Below, piece after piece: positions 36,505-46,577 of a stretch of 64,000 nucleotides of DNA. The stretch covers positions 106,084,711-106,148,710 of the forward strand of contig CM041295.1 of the NCBI GenBank assembly GCA_023052935.1. Direction: 5' to 3'. A program made the position numbers and the translations under genes. The notes beneath the pieces are model-generated. The model had not been told where the DNA came from, did not search any database, and saw nothing but the letters and a program-made list of their open reading frames with translations. Source of the DNA: Piezodorus guildinii (taxonomy: Eukaryota; Arthropoda; Insecta; Hemiptera; Pentatomidae). How positions within the stretch are numbered: position 1 is the first letter of the stretch; each line of letters starts with the position of its first letter.

Positions 36505-39500
36505 TCATGAAATGAAATTAATGAAAAAAAATTCTTATTATCTGGGACTAAAATCCCTTAAGAATAAAATAAAAATACATAATTATGACCGATAATAATG
36601 TGGATCATGGCTTAGAATAAACAAATTACTAAAACTACAAAAAAATAATTAAGTCGTAAATAAATGTGCATCTTTACAAGTCAGACTTACTGAATTAAAA
36701 AAATGAAAAAAAACACATAAAAAAATAGCTTATTTCTTCATGCATCGGTGATTAATTTGTTTAATGGTAAAAAAAAAAAAAATATTAATAAAATAATTGT
36801 TTTTAGCATCTGCAGTTGAGGTTAATTCTGTTTGACTGGGTAAGGAGAAGGTTTGAAGAGCGATTTGAAGGAGGAAGCAGTTTTACATACGGATCTCAGG
36901 AGGATAAATTCCAAAGAGAGATTTCTTTGGCTAGAAGGACTTGTCAAAGGCAGCAGTACAGTGAGGAGGAGGTAGAGGTCAGAAAGATGGGATCTGGTAG
37001 AACGGGACTGAATTGATAATTTAAATTGAAGGGATCGGAAGATATGACTGGGACGATGAGTTCTGATGACCTGGTAGAGGAAGGAAGCAAGGAAATACTG
37101 GCATCTGTAACGAGGATAAAGCCACCTTAACTCCGCGTAATACTGGGTTATATGCGTGTCTCTGGTGATCACGAATACAAACCGTATTGCACAGCTCATG
37201 ATACGCTTGAGTTTTACTTCGAACTCACCTGAAAGTCTGCTGTACACCTCGCAACCTTAGTCAAAGTGGGGAAAGACAAGAAAAGAAACAAGGAGTTTAC
37301 GAATATTGAATGGTAGGAGGTGATGGAGGCGACGGAATGGCTTTAGGTTTGCTATGGTTCGGCGGGATATTTGGGAGATGGATTTAAGGAGAACGGGTGA
37401 TGCTATCAGGATGGCTTTTGTTTTTCAGCACTTAGCAGGAGTTTGTTGCAGTTTGACCAAGCACTTATATTGTTTATGTCCTCCTGATGTTTAGAGGTAG
37501 CATCAGGAAAGTCGTTTGGGGTAAAGGTAATATAAATCTGAATACCGTCGGCATAGAGTTGGTATTGGGAGTGCTTGATGGAGAGCGGAAGATCATTTGT
37601 GAATATGGAGAAGAGGTTAGAAGATAACGAGGAACCTTGGGGTCCACCTTTTCTCAGAGGCAATGAGTCAGAGCGGGGTTTATTGGGAACTACAACATAC
37701 TGGGAACGGCCAGTAAGGAATGATTGAAACTATTGAAGAGCGCCTGTGAATGCTGGGAGTCTATGGAGTTTGGTTAGGAGGATATTATGGTCGACAGAAC
37801 CGAAGGCTTTGGAAAAATCAAGCAAAACAAGGATTGTTATTTTATGCTGATCTATAGCCTTGTGGAGATCTTGAGAAATTTGGGAGAGAGCAGAGTGAGT
37901 AGAATAGCCAGGCCGGAAACCAGACTGGAAGGGGTTCAAAAGGTTGTTTTGCTCGAGGTAGAGGGATAACTGAGATTGGACCAGACGCTCTAAAGGTTTG
38001 AAAGGAGATAAATTGGGCGGAAGTTATTAGGAGATACTTGATTTGAGTTTTTCTTTAGTGGACGGACTGAGAACGGTTTTCCAGGAAGTCGGGAAGGTTG
38101 CACTGTCTAGAGAAAAGTTATAGATATGATATAATATTGGAAGGATGGAAGGAAGCAAGGCTTTGATTACTTTAACTGGAATATTGTCAAGTCCGTAGTC
38201 ATTGGTTCGGGATTTACGAATAGAACTAAAGAGGTCCTCAAGGGTGATATGGGAAAAAAGAATGAATCCGGATTGAAATGGTGCATGGGTGTAGGCATCG
38301 GCGTCTGATATGACAACTGAGAGGAGCAGGAAGACATGTGGGTATTAAGATAATCAGCGGAAATAGGAATAGCTTGGTTATGGGTGTGTTTTCCTAAGGA
38401 TAGTTTACGTAGGATTGTCCATTTGGCTTTGGAGTCGGAAGCACAAGATAAGGATTGCTGAAAATATGGGGATTTAGCTTGGCGTATCATGGATTGGGTA
38501 CTGTTTCTGAGATGTTTGAAGGTGGAGTAATAACTAGGAAGTCGGGAGCGCCTGAATCGTCGCCTTTCAGCATCCTTGTGCCTCATGCATTCCCTAATTT
38601 CAGGCGTTAACCAAGGAATAGGAGGGTGTTGGATTTTCTTTGTGATAAGAGGAGCATGGTTGTCTAGGACATTATGGAGGTGACAGGTAAGAGTTTCGAC
38701 CATAGAATCTACGGTCCTGAGCGAATATATGGTGCCCCATGGGATAGCTTCAAGATCTGGCGCCAAGATTTCAGAGGAATGGGTATTAATGTTACGAAAA
38801 GAAATGGTTCTTGGGGAAAATAGCGTGATCGGAAGATTATAGGATAAGTGGATAAGGTCGTGAGCTGACAAGAACGGAACAGGTTGAGCCGAGACGAGGA
38901 GTTTATCAGCAGAATCCAGGATATACAGATCGAGCCAGGATTCTGAGGACTGGGTGTGGTGAGTGGGATTATATTGTACAATATAGAGATCGAGAGAGAA
39001 GAAGAGGTTGGTTAAGTAGGCATGGTCTGAGGAAGGCAACAATAGGTTGGTGTTAAAATCCCTAGTGAGGATGATATTGTTATAGGATGGGATTAGATTG
39101 TAAAGGGTGGATTCGAATACTGTCTCAAAGGGTACTCTGGGAGGGCGGTATATGACTCTAAATAGTAGGGAATGGGAGATGTGGATATTTCGGCGAAAAG
39201 GTATTCGAGGTGAGGGCAATCAAAATGGGGTGATTGAAGGAGTTGTTTGAATTCGAGGCTGTCATGAACAAAGAGACCCACACCGCTACCCGTTCAGTCT
39301 TCTCTGTCATGACGGAGCAATGTATAATTCGGAAGGGAAACTTGCGATGTCGGAATTGAAGGTTTCAGCCAGGTTTCAGAAAAGCTATTAAGTGATAAAA
39401 TTTATGGAAGATGAAGTCATGGAATTCATCAATATGGGCTAGGAGTGACTTTGCGTTGACGTGACAGGTTAAAAGGACATTAGTCATGGGAAAGGGAAGT

Positions 39501-39720
39501 TGGAAGTAGTGAACAGAGATGGTAGGCCATGAGGAAAGGGGAGCGAGGATGAGAAGGTAAATAAACCTGCAGTGCATTGACATTATTTGTGGAATAAGAG
39601 CTAGAAACATAAACATCCTTAAGAAATAAAAATAAAACAAACATAATACAGAAAATAAAAAAGATGTTTACATTATCAACGATGCGCATGAGTATAGCGG
39701 TCATCTTTCAAGTCGGCTCT
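36505..39720 (-). mobile_element. CR1/L2-like LINE, copy C, nearly complete ORF2, disabled
   Basis: Minus strand: endonuclease from about 39640 (LLTCHVNAKSLLAHIDEFHD, then FSETW-type text after a frameshift), SWLDLYILDSADKLL and SAHDLIHLSYNLPI in 39219-38167, then linker PPIPWLTPEIRECMRHKDAE. RT follows ([72 protein letters not shown]) and the C-terminus at 37247-36822. There are several frameshifts, and motif C reads YADG. The 3' UTR has gggactaaaatccct and ends in a tgaaat repeat near 36510. With A and B this gives three copies in one orientation within 10 kb. Confidence 0.82.
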
Positions 39721-39975
39721 TGGATTTCTTGCTTTTTCAGTTGGATATCACTTCAGAACAGTCTTGAAAACATCACCAGGCTTCAGGATAACAACAACAG
39801 TAAATATTGGAGCAAACAACGGTAAGTTGGGTTACAATTTACACTGTAAAGTGAATGCTGAGTCACCTCTTCATATCAGCTAATTGCCAATAGCTAGGCA
39901 AGGCTGGTCTTGCTTAACTTTTCTTAACTTTTACAACCACATCTGGTTATTATTTAATTATTTTCCTTACCTGAA

Positions 39976-41461
39976 ATGCGATATTATCATCAAGTAATGT
40001 CCTCCAAAGCTTCAACTAAAAGATCTAGATCTAGTGGTTCAACCCCGTCGCCTTCGAAACAAAGACCTCGCCGTGATACTAATAAAATATTACAAGCGAC
40101 CCCTTCAGGTACTAATTCAGAATCTGTACCACAACCTGGCACATCGTCATGTTGCTGTCTTTATATTTAAATGAAATAACAGGTTAACATATATGTATTC
40201 TTTTTTTATTACTGCACATTATATTATATTATAGCACATTTTGTAACCTTCTTTAACCTACTCTACATAATTGATTAACAGAATCGATAATTAAGTAATT
40301 ATCAACATTATTGATAATATGATGTTACCCTACAGTCACAAGGGATGACTGACGAATCACCGCATTTCACCCCAAATCCTTTTCAGATTTTACATAATGA
40401 AAAAGAAAACATGGAATCTGCTCCTATACCTAGTGAACCACGACCCCCTCCAATATTTGTCAAAAATATTAAAAATTTCCAGTTGTTGTGTACACAATTG
40501 AACAAAATTACCAATTCTACCAGCTACTACTGTATGAGTAGAATTAATGACACCAAAATATCTCCTACTACTGCCAAGACATATAGAAAAATAGTGAAAT
40601 ATCTAACTGATACCAAAGCGGATTTCCATACCTACCAGCTACGCCTAGAGAGAGCTTTAAGGGTTGTAATCAGAAACTTACACCCCTCGACACCAGTTGA
40701 AGCTATTAAAGAACTAACGGAGATAGGCTATAAAGTGCGGCGTCACTAATGTCCTAAAGGATAAAATTCCACTACCTCTCTTTTTCGTGGACTTAGAGCC
40801 ATCGGAAGGAGTTGAACAAATCCGTGACCTCAATAGATTGTACTATACCAGTGTAAGAGTTGAAAAACCTTACATAAAGAAAGAGATAGTTCAGTGCCAT
40901 AACTGTCAAGCATATGGTCATACTAAAAGTTATTGTCATCACATACCACGTTGCGTGAAATGTGGTGAACACCACAAGTCTGTGGAATGTACAAAACCAA
41001 AAACAACACCCGCTGTATGTGCTCATTACCTCAAGGACCACCCGGCCAACTATAAAGGATGCCAAATCTATAAGGAACTAAGGACCAGGTTTCAAAAACC
41101 TCAAGTACTGGATGAAACAGCAAGACAAGCAAGAAATAGAAGAGAACCCTCAAAACTTATTGATGCCAATTTATCATTTGCCCACTTACTTGGAGGTGGG
41201 AATCAAAGTACTGAAGCCGTGGCCCTGCCGGAACTACAGAATGTACCTCAATCCATTCCACATATACATCTTCCTCAAAATGTAACCAATCCTAAAAATC
41301 CTAATCAACCACAAATCTCTCATATACCTCCTTCAAATGACACAGACCATACCAGTTTGATGACATCCTTTATCTCCGAAATTAAATCCCTTGTTATGCC
41401 CCTAATATCACTCCTTACGAATCTCGTATCAAATCTCATTCCTGCCTTAAAAAATCCATAA
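39976..41461 (+). pseudogene. Jockey ORF1 (gag-like, CCHC zinc knuckles), interrupted
   Basis: The N-terminus MRYYHQVMSSKASTKRSRSS is very like the inverted copy at 43065. After a 186-bp insertion (40150-40335) it continues DESPHFTPNPFQILHNEKEN and FVKNIKNFQLLCTQLNKITN. A frame break near 40749 follows, then from 40787 come the zinc knuckles CHNCQAYGHTKSYC and CVKCGEHHKSVEC and a Pro/Asn-rich tail. Jockey ORF1 proteins bind the element's RNA. The stop overlaps the next start region (tgaATG-like spacing at 41459-41462). Confidence 0.82.
40150..40335. mobile_element. 186-bp insertion in Jockey ORF1
   Basis: The inverted copy at 43065 reads straight through this point (PSTSSQGIIDEF), whereas here 186 bp of AT-rich DNA separate the two halves. 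Flanks are TCA at 40147-40149 and 40336-40338, a possible 3-bp target duplication. There is no ORF and no clear TIR. Confidence 0.6.
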
Positions 41462-42315
41462 ATGACCTCACCTAATTCCTTATCCATTCTCCTTTGGAAT
41501 GCGAATGGTGTTAGAACTCACACTGACGAACTTACAGCCGTACTGCAAGACAAAAACATTGATGTTGCACTCATTACTGAAACTAGACTAACCACTAAAC
41601 AGTACTTTAAAATACCAGAATACACGACGTACCGGACAGACCATCCAGACGGCAAAGCCCATGCCGGTACTGCTGTCATAGTCCGCCGATCCCTCACCCA
41701 TCACTTACACCCACTTTCCGCCCACGATTACCTACAAGCAACCTCCATTGTTATCGAAACCTTTTCCTTTCCGCTTATCATCGCATCAGCATACTGCCCT
41801 CCTAAACATCCCATTTCCTCTGCCCAATTTGGATCCTTCCTCAACTCCTTGGGTAATCACTTCATTTTGGGTGCATACTTAAACGCTAAGAATCAACAGT
41901 GGGGTTCTAGAACCACCAATTCTCGTGGACAGACATTGCAGTCTGCACTCAACTCCCGACGCTTCCACCTCCTACCTCCCGATTCTCCTACCTACTGGCC
42001 AACAGATCCTAACCGTAATCCTTACATCCTCGACTTCTTCATCCACAGCGGATTAGGCTCTCTGAATTTTTCCATAGCTCGCCTTGATGAACTATCCTCT
42101 GATCATAGTCTATTGATTCTAAATGTATCCATAACACCTATTCCTAAATCTATCCCACCGTCATTCATTAGAGGCCCTGTCAACTGGAACCTCTTCCGCG
42201 AAATCCTTATTAAAGATATTGACCTCAGAGTGATTCTCAAAACCCCAAATGACTTTGACGACGCCGTATATTCCTTTACAACCGCTATTAAACAAGCCGC
42301 CGGGACTCTTATCAT
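41462..42315 (+). pseudogene. Jockey ORF2, apurinic-like endonuclease domain
   Basis: Opens MTSPNSLSILLWNANGVRTH, with the endonuclease motifs LLWNANG, ALITETRL, GTAVIVRR, FILGAYLNAKNQQWG (normally GD.NAKN..WG; the Asp is Tyr here, so the site looks damaged), YILDFFI and LSSDHSLLILNV. It stays open into foreign sequence and ends at 42376, after about TAIKQAAGTL (near 42310). Confidence 0.82.
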
Positions 42316-42320
42316 CGGAC

Positions 42321-42369
42321 TCCTTATTGGTGTTCATCGGGTCAGTGAGCCAATGAACACCAATAAGGA
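42321..42369. repeat. 49-bp near-perfect palindrome
   Basis: Arms tccttattggtgttcat (42321-42337) and its exact reverse complement (42353-42369). The 15-base centre is itself nearly symmetric around TCAGTGA. It lies at the junction where the Jockey endonuclease reading is lost. Confidence 0.85.
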
Positions 42370-42443
42370 CAAATAGCAGTGTGCTATGAAATAAAATGAT
42401 GGGTGATATATGAAATAGCAATTATATAATGAAAAAAAATAAG

Positions 42444-42480
42444 TCTTGAAAATGGGGAAACAACCCCGAAACGTCGACAA
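42444..42480 (+). ncRNA. Degenerate hammerhead-like core
   Basis: CTTGAAAAT, then a perfect stem GGGG-AAACAA-CCCC, then GAAACGTC and GAC. Stem II, GAAA and the GUC triplet are intact, but the CUGANGA box is damaged (CTTGAAAA), so cleavage is unlikely. It sits inside the foreign block of the Jockey element. Confidence 0.5.
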
Positions 42481-42559
42481 ATATGAAAAGCTTATGAAAT
42501 AAAGTGATTAAGTGAGAAATGGAAGTCAATGTGTACTCTTTTAAGTGATCAATATTTTT

Positions 42560-43065
42560 ATTTCGGGCCTCCAGGAACGCCTCGACTGATTTTAAACGTC
42601 CCGCGTACTCAAAGCTTATCGTCGCCTGCTTATCTAAAGTATCTTCAATGTCCTTTACCGCCTCGGTGTTGGCGACGAGTGAGGACTTAAGATCTCTAAT
42701 CTCAGAAACGAGGTCCTTCAGTACTTTAAGTACGTCGGCCTCACTGCCTCCACTCTGGAGGGCCGACATGTATGGGCTAGTGTTCTAGTGTTTTCTCCCT
42801 GCTGTGGTACAGGAGAAGATTCCATGGTTTCTTTTTCATCTTGGAGGATCTGAAATGGATTCGGTGTAAAAAACGGGAATTCATCAATTATTCCTTGTGA
42901 TGATGTGCTGGGCTGTAGTTCAGATCCTAATGAGGTCGCTGGTGGAATCATATTTTTAGTTTGTTTACGGCGGGGTTTCTGTTTTGTGGGAGACGAGATT
43001 GAAACTGCAGATCTATATCTTTTTCTTGTAGCCTTTGAGGACATGACTTGATGAAAATATCTCAT
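42560..43065 (-). pseudogene. Inverted Jockey ORF1 start joined to a coiled-coil ORF1 start
   Basis: On the minus strand 43065 opens MRYFHQVMSSKATRKRYRSA and reads to FFTPNPFQILQDEKE. Near 42790 it passes into a different ORF start at 42769 (MSALQSGGSEADVLKVLKDL, then a heptad-rich stretch DLKSSLVANTEAVKDIEDTL). The second part resembles coiled-coil ORF1 of another LINE type. The rest of the block (43066-43545) is unassigned. Confidence 0.65.
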
Positions 43066-43545
43066 TGATTAAAAAAATAATAACAATAATAAATAAACAA
43101 TGCGATAAAAATTGAAAAGAAAGATAAGTAAATGAAAAGCAAGCCCGAGCTAGCGGCAATCAGCTGATCAGTGACCCTCCTTTCACCTTTTTGTGATTGT
43201 ACAAAGTAAATTATAACTTTGCTTACCGAGATTTCTCCAATATTCACTGTTGTGGTATTCCTTAAGTCTAGTGATGTTTTCCAGACTGAACTCGAGCTAA
43301 TTCCTACTGAAAGAAAGCAAAAACCTGAGAGATGAAGTAACGTATGACTGTTATCATCGAGCGCATCAGATGATCTTCCAACCAATTGAATAGCATTTTT
43401 TATGATAACAAAAATGTTTCCCAACTTTACATATACTTTTCCAACGTTATATATGATTACTAAAGCCAACATACGTACAAGGGTTCGGTGGTATTAATGA
43501 CAGCTTCACATATAATCACTAGCCAAAATAAAATTTAAATTTAAT

Positions 43546-45271
43546 TGTAGCTCGGAAAGTATGGCAGACAGACAGACTTCTGACAGAAAAACAAACTTAC
43601 AACCGACTCAACAACAAACTCAAACGACAAATTGCAAAAATTAAGAGAACGTCGTATGACAACTACATTAGTAACCTCTCGACTGATGATGGAAGCCTGT
43701 GGAGACACACCAAAAATCTTACTAAGCATCGGGAGGTGCCGGCACCCCTTCGAAGGGAAGATGGTTCTTGGGCCGTGACTGACGGAGAAAAATCCGAACT
43801 CTTTGCCGAATATCTATCGACTGTTTTTACACAACATACGGGATTCATCAACATTGAACAAGATGACATTACCGCCACCTTCCTTCACGCCCGCCCAAGT
43901 CGCTGAACAAATTAAAAAGCTACCAAAAAGAAAAGCCCCTGAACATGACTTAATTAACGCAGAGGTACTCCAGCAAATGCCCAGAAAAGCTCTAGTGTTT
44001 CTGACCACAATTTATAATGCAATACTGAGGACTACTAAATTTCCACTGCAATGGAAATACTCACACATTACAATGATTCACAAGTTAAACAAGGACAAAA
44101 ATACTCCTTCATCATACCGACCAATAATTTTACTTCCGCTTTGCTCCATAATTTTTGAACATCTATTGTATAAACGACTTCTGGACATACTAACAGAAAA
44201 AAACATCATACCAGACCATCAATCGGATTTCGAAAACATCACTCAACTCTACACCAACTACATAGAGTGACGGACTACATATCCACGGCACTAGAGAAAA
44301 ATTATTCACTACTGGCGTATTTCTGGATGTGGCTCAAGCCTTCGATCGACAGAGTATGGCACCAGGGACTTTTCTTCAAACTCAAGACTCAACTTCCACC
44401 TACTTATTACCTTATTATTCTCTCATTCCTTACTGACAGTTTTTTCTCCGTCAGGCAGGGGTCGGAACTATCTTTTATTCGATCTATTGCAGCAGGAGTA
44501 CCCCAAGGTGCAGTGCTTGCCCCACTACTCTATACAATATAAACTCATGACATACCTTGCACCTCTAACATTCTAACAGCGACAAACGCAGACGACACAG
44601 CAATCTTAACATTTCATAAAAACCCAACACAAGCCTCACAGACCCTACAACATTATTTAATCAAACTACACGACTGGTTCAAACTCTGGAAAATCAGACT
44701 AAATCATGAAAAATCACATCACATCACCTTTACTCTACGACATGAGACGTGTCCTCCAGTTTTCTTAGACAACACACAAATCCTAAAAACAGACATAGAC
44801 ACTACCTTGGTCTGACATTTGACCGTAGAATGACATGGGGTCCACATATTAAAAAGAAAAAAATAACCCTCAACCAAAGACTGAGACTTCTTTACTCACT
44901 CTTTAAAAGCACTCAAAACTGAAACTTAGACAAAAATTAAACACATACACTTACTTACTAAAACCTATTTGGACATACGCATCACAGATATACGGGTCAG
45001 CGAAAAAGACCAATATTAACAAACTTCAAATATTTCAAGCTAAAACTTTCAGAACAATAACAAAAGCACCATGGTACGTTAGCAACATAACTTTACATAC
45101 TGACCTTCACATGCCAACCGTCAATGAGCACATACGGACACACTACAAACGGTTCCACGACAAACTACAAGGACATCAGAACGCACTCATCAACAGCATG
45201 GCTACAACACTTATGCCAGACAATGCCCACAGAAGACTAAAGAGGAGTTGGATGAGAGACCTTCTCCTTTA
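43546..45271 (+). pseudogene. Jockey ORF2, reverse transcriptase half, decayed
   Basis: Reads across frames: TEKQTYNRLNNKLKRQIAKI, DGSLWRHTKNLTKHR, KAPEHDLINAEVLQQM, WKYSHITMIHKLNKDKNTPS, YRPIILLPLCSIIFEHLLYK, then the motif A region with RVWHQGLFFKL, AAGVPQGAVLAPLLYTI (motif B), a degraded ADDTAI box, and the C-terminus YVSNITLHTDLHMPTVNEHI and RRLKRSWMRDLLL with stop at 45271. At least five frameshifts or stops. Confidence 0.8.
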
Positions 45272-45434
45272 ATAATTCTCGCTGAACTCATGCCAGAAGT
45301 GGGTGCCGCTGGGTACTGCTCTCCCTCATACCTATCATGTCATATGTATTATACTATAGCAAATTCACTGATTGTTTATTTTACTATAGACAGGTGTGAA
45401 TAAAGATGTAAAGTTATAAAAAAAAAAAAAAAAA

Positions 45435-46316
45435 ATTATTGTTTTTATTTCAAATTTAATTCTTATTCCTATACCGAAGCTCTTTGGAAGCAACTGTGTA
45501 CGTTTTTTTAACCTTTGTAGGGTTACACTGTAAATTACTTGGTGGGATGGCGCCTATACTTAATATGTAGTTGTCATTTTGATTATTCCCCTAAGCTCAA
45601 TAGTTATGATCTTTAAGAGGATTGTATATTTTGTTTTCCCTGTTTGATTATAAATGTTTATATTTATAATATTGCCATTAAATTAGATCCCATTATTTTT
45701 CGTTTTTTTCCTCATCAGATTTGCGTTGGTGGTAATAAATTGGTCAAGTTGTTAGTTAGGAATGTATGGTTTATTGTTGTAGTCCCTAGTTTTGGATAGG
45801 TATTTTTTTAAAAATCTTGATTGCTTATTATCATTCTTGTTTTTTACCCTCCAAAAGAGGTGCTGAGCATTTTAATGTGGTATAATTCTATGTTTTTAAA
45901 TTCTGTCAGTTATTAATTAATCATACTAAATTATGCTTTTTAAGATTAAAGCTGAAAGTAATATTTAGTTTTTAGGCATGGCATAATGGAATTATCTTCT
46001 AAATTGATGAAAGGAAGATTAACTTAAATTGTATAAAGCAAATTTTTCTATGTAATTTTTAATATTATTGTTTTTTTATTGAACAATCATTTACTATACT
46101 GATCCTGATTTTTCCCCCTAAATAGTTATTACATTTTCTAATTTTAAGCTTTATTTCATGAACTAAAGAATGCTAATAAAACATAACTAAGTAGGATTTT
46201 TCAAATACGTCCATTAGTTTTATGTTATTGTTGGTAAGAGCTAGAAATAACATTCATAGTGCAGTATGCCTTAGTTTCATGCTCTACTAAAACCAGAGTC
46301 TTAGGTTGTAAACACG
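45435..46316. other. Presumed divergent upstream region of Cdc14 (and possibly ABCB8)
   Basis: About 0.9 kb of AT-rich DNA between the Jockey tail and the Cdc14 exon-1 copies. I see no clear TATA box or other motif. A degenerate phrase at 46268-46284 (ccttagtttcatgctct) may be one more remnant of the exon-1 repeat. Confidence 0.4.
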
Positions 46317-46355
46317 ATGAATCAAACAAATGGTGTTTTAGTTTCTGCCTCATGA
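46317..46355 (+). pseudogene. Decayed tandem copy 1 of Cdc14 coding exon 1 (or uORF)
   Basis: Translates [12 protein letters not shown] and stop, against [16 protein letters not shown] in the real exon at 46529. The stop arises from an extra T after GCCTCA. It lies 212 bp upstream. If transcribed in the 5' UTR it would act as a 12-codon upstream ORF. Confidence 0.8.
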
Positions 46356-46436
46356 GGTTTAGTGTCATGCCTTTATAACACTTGAGTTTTAACTGTTAAA
46401 CAATTATTTTAACAAGTGTACGGTAAGTGTAATACG

Positions 46437-46475
46437 ATGGATAAATTCAGCGGTGTTTTAGTTTCTGCCTCTTGA
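46437..46475 (+). pseudogene. Decayed tandem copy 2 of Cdc14 coding exon 1 (or uORF)
   Basis: Translates MDKFSGVLVSAS and stop, again with a TGA at the codon after SAS. It lies 92 bp upstream of the real start. The surrounding bases (acgatgga, ggtgttttagtttctgcctc) match the other copies. Confidence 0.8.
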
Positions 46476-46528
46476 GTTTTGGTCTCTAGATTTATTTCGC
46501 AATTTGATATTTTTAAGTAACAAATATG

Positions 46529-46577
46529 ATGGATCAAACCAACGGTGTTCTAGTTTCTGCCTCAGAGTTTGTAAAAG
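46529..46577 (+). CDS. CDC14: Cdc14 exon 1 (start codon)
   Basis: Translates [16 protein letters not shown] plus one base; donor G|GTTTGT. The start is chosen because EFVK-D-QLYF matches the family pattern EF.KDRLYF across the first intron, and the reading is closed just upstream. Confidence 0.88.

Larger units (their letters stand above)
39976..45434 (+). mobile_element. Jockey-type LINE, rearranged
   Basis: A two-ORF non-LTR retrotransposon with an A tail at about 45418-45434. ORF1 (gag-like with zinc knuckles) spans 39976-41461, the ORF2 endonuclease 41462-42315, and the RT resumes at about 43546 and runs to 45271. The block 42316-43545 is foreign and contains inverted Jockey sequence and a hammerhead-like repeat. 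A 186-bp insertion also splits ORF1. Confidence 0.85.

Noticed and set aside
42103..42421. Minus-strand frames over the Jockey endonuclease end
   Set aside because: Shadow of the Jockey ORF and of the palindrome at 42321-42369; no independent content.
46317..46475. Exon-1 copies as genuine alternative first exons of Cdc14
   Set aside because: Both contain an in-frame TGA after 12 codons and lack a usable donor at the equivalent place, so they cannot supply a Cdc14 start by splicing; upstream ORF or pseudo-copy remains.
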